A stretch of DNA of 64,000 nt from an uncultured Clostridia bacterium (GTDB taxonomy: Bacteria; Bacillota; Clostridia; Christensenellales; UBA1242): assembly GCA_934748015.1 (NCBI GenBank), contig CAKVHF010000001.1:186001-250000 (forward strand), in the 5' to 3' direction. The stretch's first letter is position 1. Every line of letters starts with the position of its first letter. This document shows, piece after piece, positions 62,102 to 64,000 of the stretch. The notes under the pieces are model-generated. The model was not told the origin of the DNA and did no database searches. It worked only from the letters and a program-made list of their open reading frames with translations. The position numbers and the translations under genes are program-made.

Positions 62102-64000
62102 TTAAAATTCTTCATTGCCACTATTGTTAGTAGCAGGGGCTGGCTTGTTGCCACGAAGTATCTTGTTGTTTCTTACCCTTATATCATAGAACATTTCGGC
62201 TTCGTTAATAGGACGAGGGACTTTGTAAGCATCTACAGCCTTCTCCATATCATAATATTGTCTACACTTGTAACTAGGAGTAAAGATACTCTTGATAGGG
62301 TTCTGTTGCAAAATATATACTATACATTCACCACTATTTGGTTTAAGAGATGCCAACTCAGCAGGGTATATCAATGGTCTGGATTCTTGTGTCAACGATG
62401 TGGTTGTACTATTGGATGCATCTTTGCCTTCCTTGCTTTTGGATGCTGATACATTCTCTGTCTCTACTGTTGTATTACCACATCTCTTACTAAATTCTTC
62501 CAATGTGCCTTGGTCGTTGGATGCTATAAAGACGTGTATGTTACAGTTATCTTTAACGGTCGATGCTACTTCATTGCCATACTTGGTTGTCAATTGGACA
62601 TAAGATTGTAGGATCAAAGTAAAGAATATTCTACGGCTACGAGCAACTGTTATGATTGTATCGAAGTTCTGTATCTTAGGCATATTACCAAATTCATCTA
62701 GTATAAAGAATACATCTCTTGCCAGTGATCCGCCATTACGGTTAGCACTATCAACTAGTATCTTATATAATTGTGATATAAACATTGTTGCAATAGGGTG
62801 ACGAGTTGTTTTTTCGTCTGGGATCTTAATAAATAGTGCAGTTGGCTCATCGGCAAAATTCTCTAGTTTCATATCATTCTTGCTAGTAGCAAAACAGATA
62901 CCGCTATCACTAAATAATCCCATACGATCGGTAACAATACCCATGTATGACTTGGCTGTCTTCTCAGAGTTGGCAACAACCTGGTTGGCTAACTGTGTTG
63001 CTAGGCTTAGTTTGTCTCTGCCCTGGAAGTACTCTTGCAGGCTCTTAATAGGGTTGTACTGGTCATTATCTTTGGTGTTCAATATCTTACTTAGGTTGAA
63101 GAAATTGAACTTGTCTTTGGTCATGTCTAGATTAGGATTTTCACTATCTTCTAGCATTGCTAGCATTGTACCAAATACCAGATCTTTAGCACCACGTTCC
63201 CAGATAGGGTCGTTAGTACTCTCAATAGGGCATAGGGTAGTTGCTAAGTCTTTTAGGTCTTCAAAGGCATTGTTTTTTAGTACTTGTCTTATGCCTTCTA
63301 GATGTGCTTTGAGTTCTGGTTCGTTAGAGAATGCCAGACCGTCAAATTCGTACCATTCATGGAAGTATTCCTTATTAACACACTTTAACTTATATGTCCT
63401 AGGATCATCGCCATGGTGTACCTTAACTTCCTTATTTAGGTTAAGGGCACGCATATTCATTTCGTATGCTCTTGTCATTGGGTTCCAACATGTGCTTTGA
63501 AATGGTTCTTTTAGGTCAAATACTAGTACCTTATATCCACGTTTACGCAACTTGTTGCTATGGTTCTCATATATCTCACCCTTTGGGTCTGTGATAACCA
63601 TACATGGTCTTGCAGCACTTTCGGCTAATATCTGAACTGTTGGATCAACGAATTGTGTTGTCTTACCACTACCAGTTGTACCTATTACTAGGGTGTGGAT
63701 GCTCTTGTACATGTTGACCTGCAACTTATTGCCCGTTAACTCTGCTCTGATTGGCACACCAATGTTGCTTGACTTGCTTAGGTCAGAATAATAATGGAAT
63801 TTGAACTGAGGGTCGGTCTTTAACTCTTTCAGTGTCATCCATCTAGTGTTATAGTACTTTTCCATTCCATCTTTGTTTTTTATCTTTGCTTTTGATCCGC
63901 CTTTACTCATTCCAAATAACTTAAATCCATCATCGGATAGACTAAGTAGGAATATAAATACAAGTAGCACGCACACGACTGTAAATATCGAAAAGAAACT
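62102..64000 (-). CDS. Type IV secretion coupling protein VirD4/TraG, 5'-truncated
   Basis: At least 632 residues; the frame stays open to the right edge, so the start and first membrane helix lie outside. Inside: a hydrophobic segment (VVCVLLVFIFLLSLS), Walker A LVIGTTGSGKTTQFVDPTVQ, MVITDPKGEIYE, Walker B FFILDEFGNMPKI, and RSRRIFFTLILQSYVQL, the classic VirD4/TraG (T4CP) motifs. The tail is rich in Lys, Asn and Ser. Coupling proteins bring DNA or protein substrates to a type IV secretion channel, so a conjugative element may lie to the right. Confidence 0.9.
   Translation of the reverse strand, partial: SFFSIFTVVCVLLVFIFLLSLSDDGFKLFGMSKGGSKAKIKNKDGMEKYYNTRWMTLKELKTDPQFKFHYYSDLSKSSNIGVPIRAELTGNKLQVNMYKSIHTLVIGTTGSGKTTQFVDPTVQILAESAARPCMVITDPKGEIYENHSNKLRKRGYKVLVFDLKEPFQSTCWNPMTRAYEMNMRALNLNKEVKVHHGDDPRTYKLKCVNKEYFHEWYEFDGLAFSNEPELKAHLEGIRQVLKNNAFEDLKDLATTLCPIESTNDPIWERGAKDLVFGTMLAMLEDSENPNLDMTKDKFNFFNLSKILNTKDNDQYNPIKSLQEYFQGRDKLSLATQLANQVVANSEKTAKSYMGIVTDRMGLFSDSGICFATSKNDMKLENFADEPTALFIKIPDEKTTRHPIATMFISQLYKILVDSANRNGGSLARDVFFILDEFGNMPKIQNFDTIITVARSRRIFFTLILQSYVQLTTKYGNEVASTVKDNCNIHVFIASNDQGTLEEFSKRCGNTTVETENVSASKSKEGKDASNSTTTSLTQESRPLIYPAELASLKPNSGECIVYILQQNPIKSIFTPSYKCRQYYDMEKAVDAYKVPRPINEAEMFYDIRVRNNKILRGNKPAPATNNSGNEEF

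Noticed and set aside
62880..63500. 206-codon plus-strand frame inside the VirD4-like gene
   Set aside because: Antisense shadow of a clear T4CP coding region.

Overview
The window is AT-rich chromosomal DNA that looks like an endospore-forming, low-GC Gram-positive bacterium, most likely an uncultured gut-type member of the Clostridia. Evidence: sporulation genes spoIIGA-sigE, gerW (ytfJ), spoIVFA/spoIVFB-like and spoIIIE/ftsK; the Firmicute orders pgsA-cinA-recA, dnaG-rpoD-trmK and hrcA-grpE-dnaK-dnaJ with a CIRCE operator; a LexA/DinR-type SOS box at recA; tRNAs with encoded CCA; PPDK; and no outer-membrane genes. The order or family cannot be fixed from sequence reading alone.

Layout. 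1-1273 (minus): 5' end of a ZIP metal transporter, then ssrA (tmRNA) and smpB. 1506-3421: YhhN-like membrane protein and iron-dependent alcohol dehydrogenase. 5325-10350: heat-shock operon with near-consensus promoter, CIRCE and terminator. 10397-12479: DUF2953-gerW-D,D-carboxypeptidase. 12723-16693: nucleoside hydrolase, AbrB-like regulator, a tandem structured leader and an ABC-type exporter. 19713-24850: a very large MBG/Ig-like putative lipoprotein and a membrane-anchored, possibly propeller-like protein. 25020-27247: iscR-iscS-iscU and a tiny protein. 28773-37764: spoIIGA-sigE, then spoIIIE-rimO-pgsA-cinA-like-recA. 39746-44945: walJ-like hydrolase, dnaG-rpoD-trmK-zinc ribbon protein. 45164-49475: degenerate GDPD-fold protein (minus), lepA-hemW. 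52365-53988: a small P-loop kinase (minus) and six tRNAs. 54506-59095: MreB-like protein, minD-minE-spoIVFA-spoIVFB-recO. 59272-61914: ppdK. 62102-64000 (minus): 5'-truncated VirD4/TraG coupling protein, which may belong to a conjugative element lying to the right.

The most unusual content is a dispersed family of five surface-protein genes (3621, 17179, 27463, 37997, 49976) inserted between housekeeping operons. Four share a membrane-anchor/signal segment and an N-terminal beta-rich domain of about 200 residues; all five have an InlB-type GWYTD repeat and BspA-type (LRR_5) repeats, and most end in a short aromatic/basic motif. The 27463 copy carries a G10 tract that puts its two halves out of frame, so it is a strong candidate for phase variation. 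Two other copies (17179, 49976) are preceded by a duplicated leader of about 300 bp. Each leader has a G-tract (G10 or G6), an intrinsic terminator and a compact four-way-junction (cloverleaf) fold whose closing stem shows compensatory base changes between copies. This looks like a contingency-type surface-variation system with an undescribed structured nucleic-acid element.

Several housekeeping homologues look catalytically degenerate (MreB-like, GDPD-like, CinA-like), and GrpE carries an unusual His/Cys-rich N-terminal extension.
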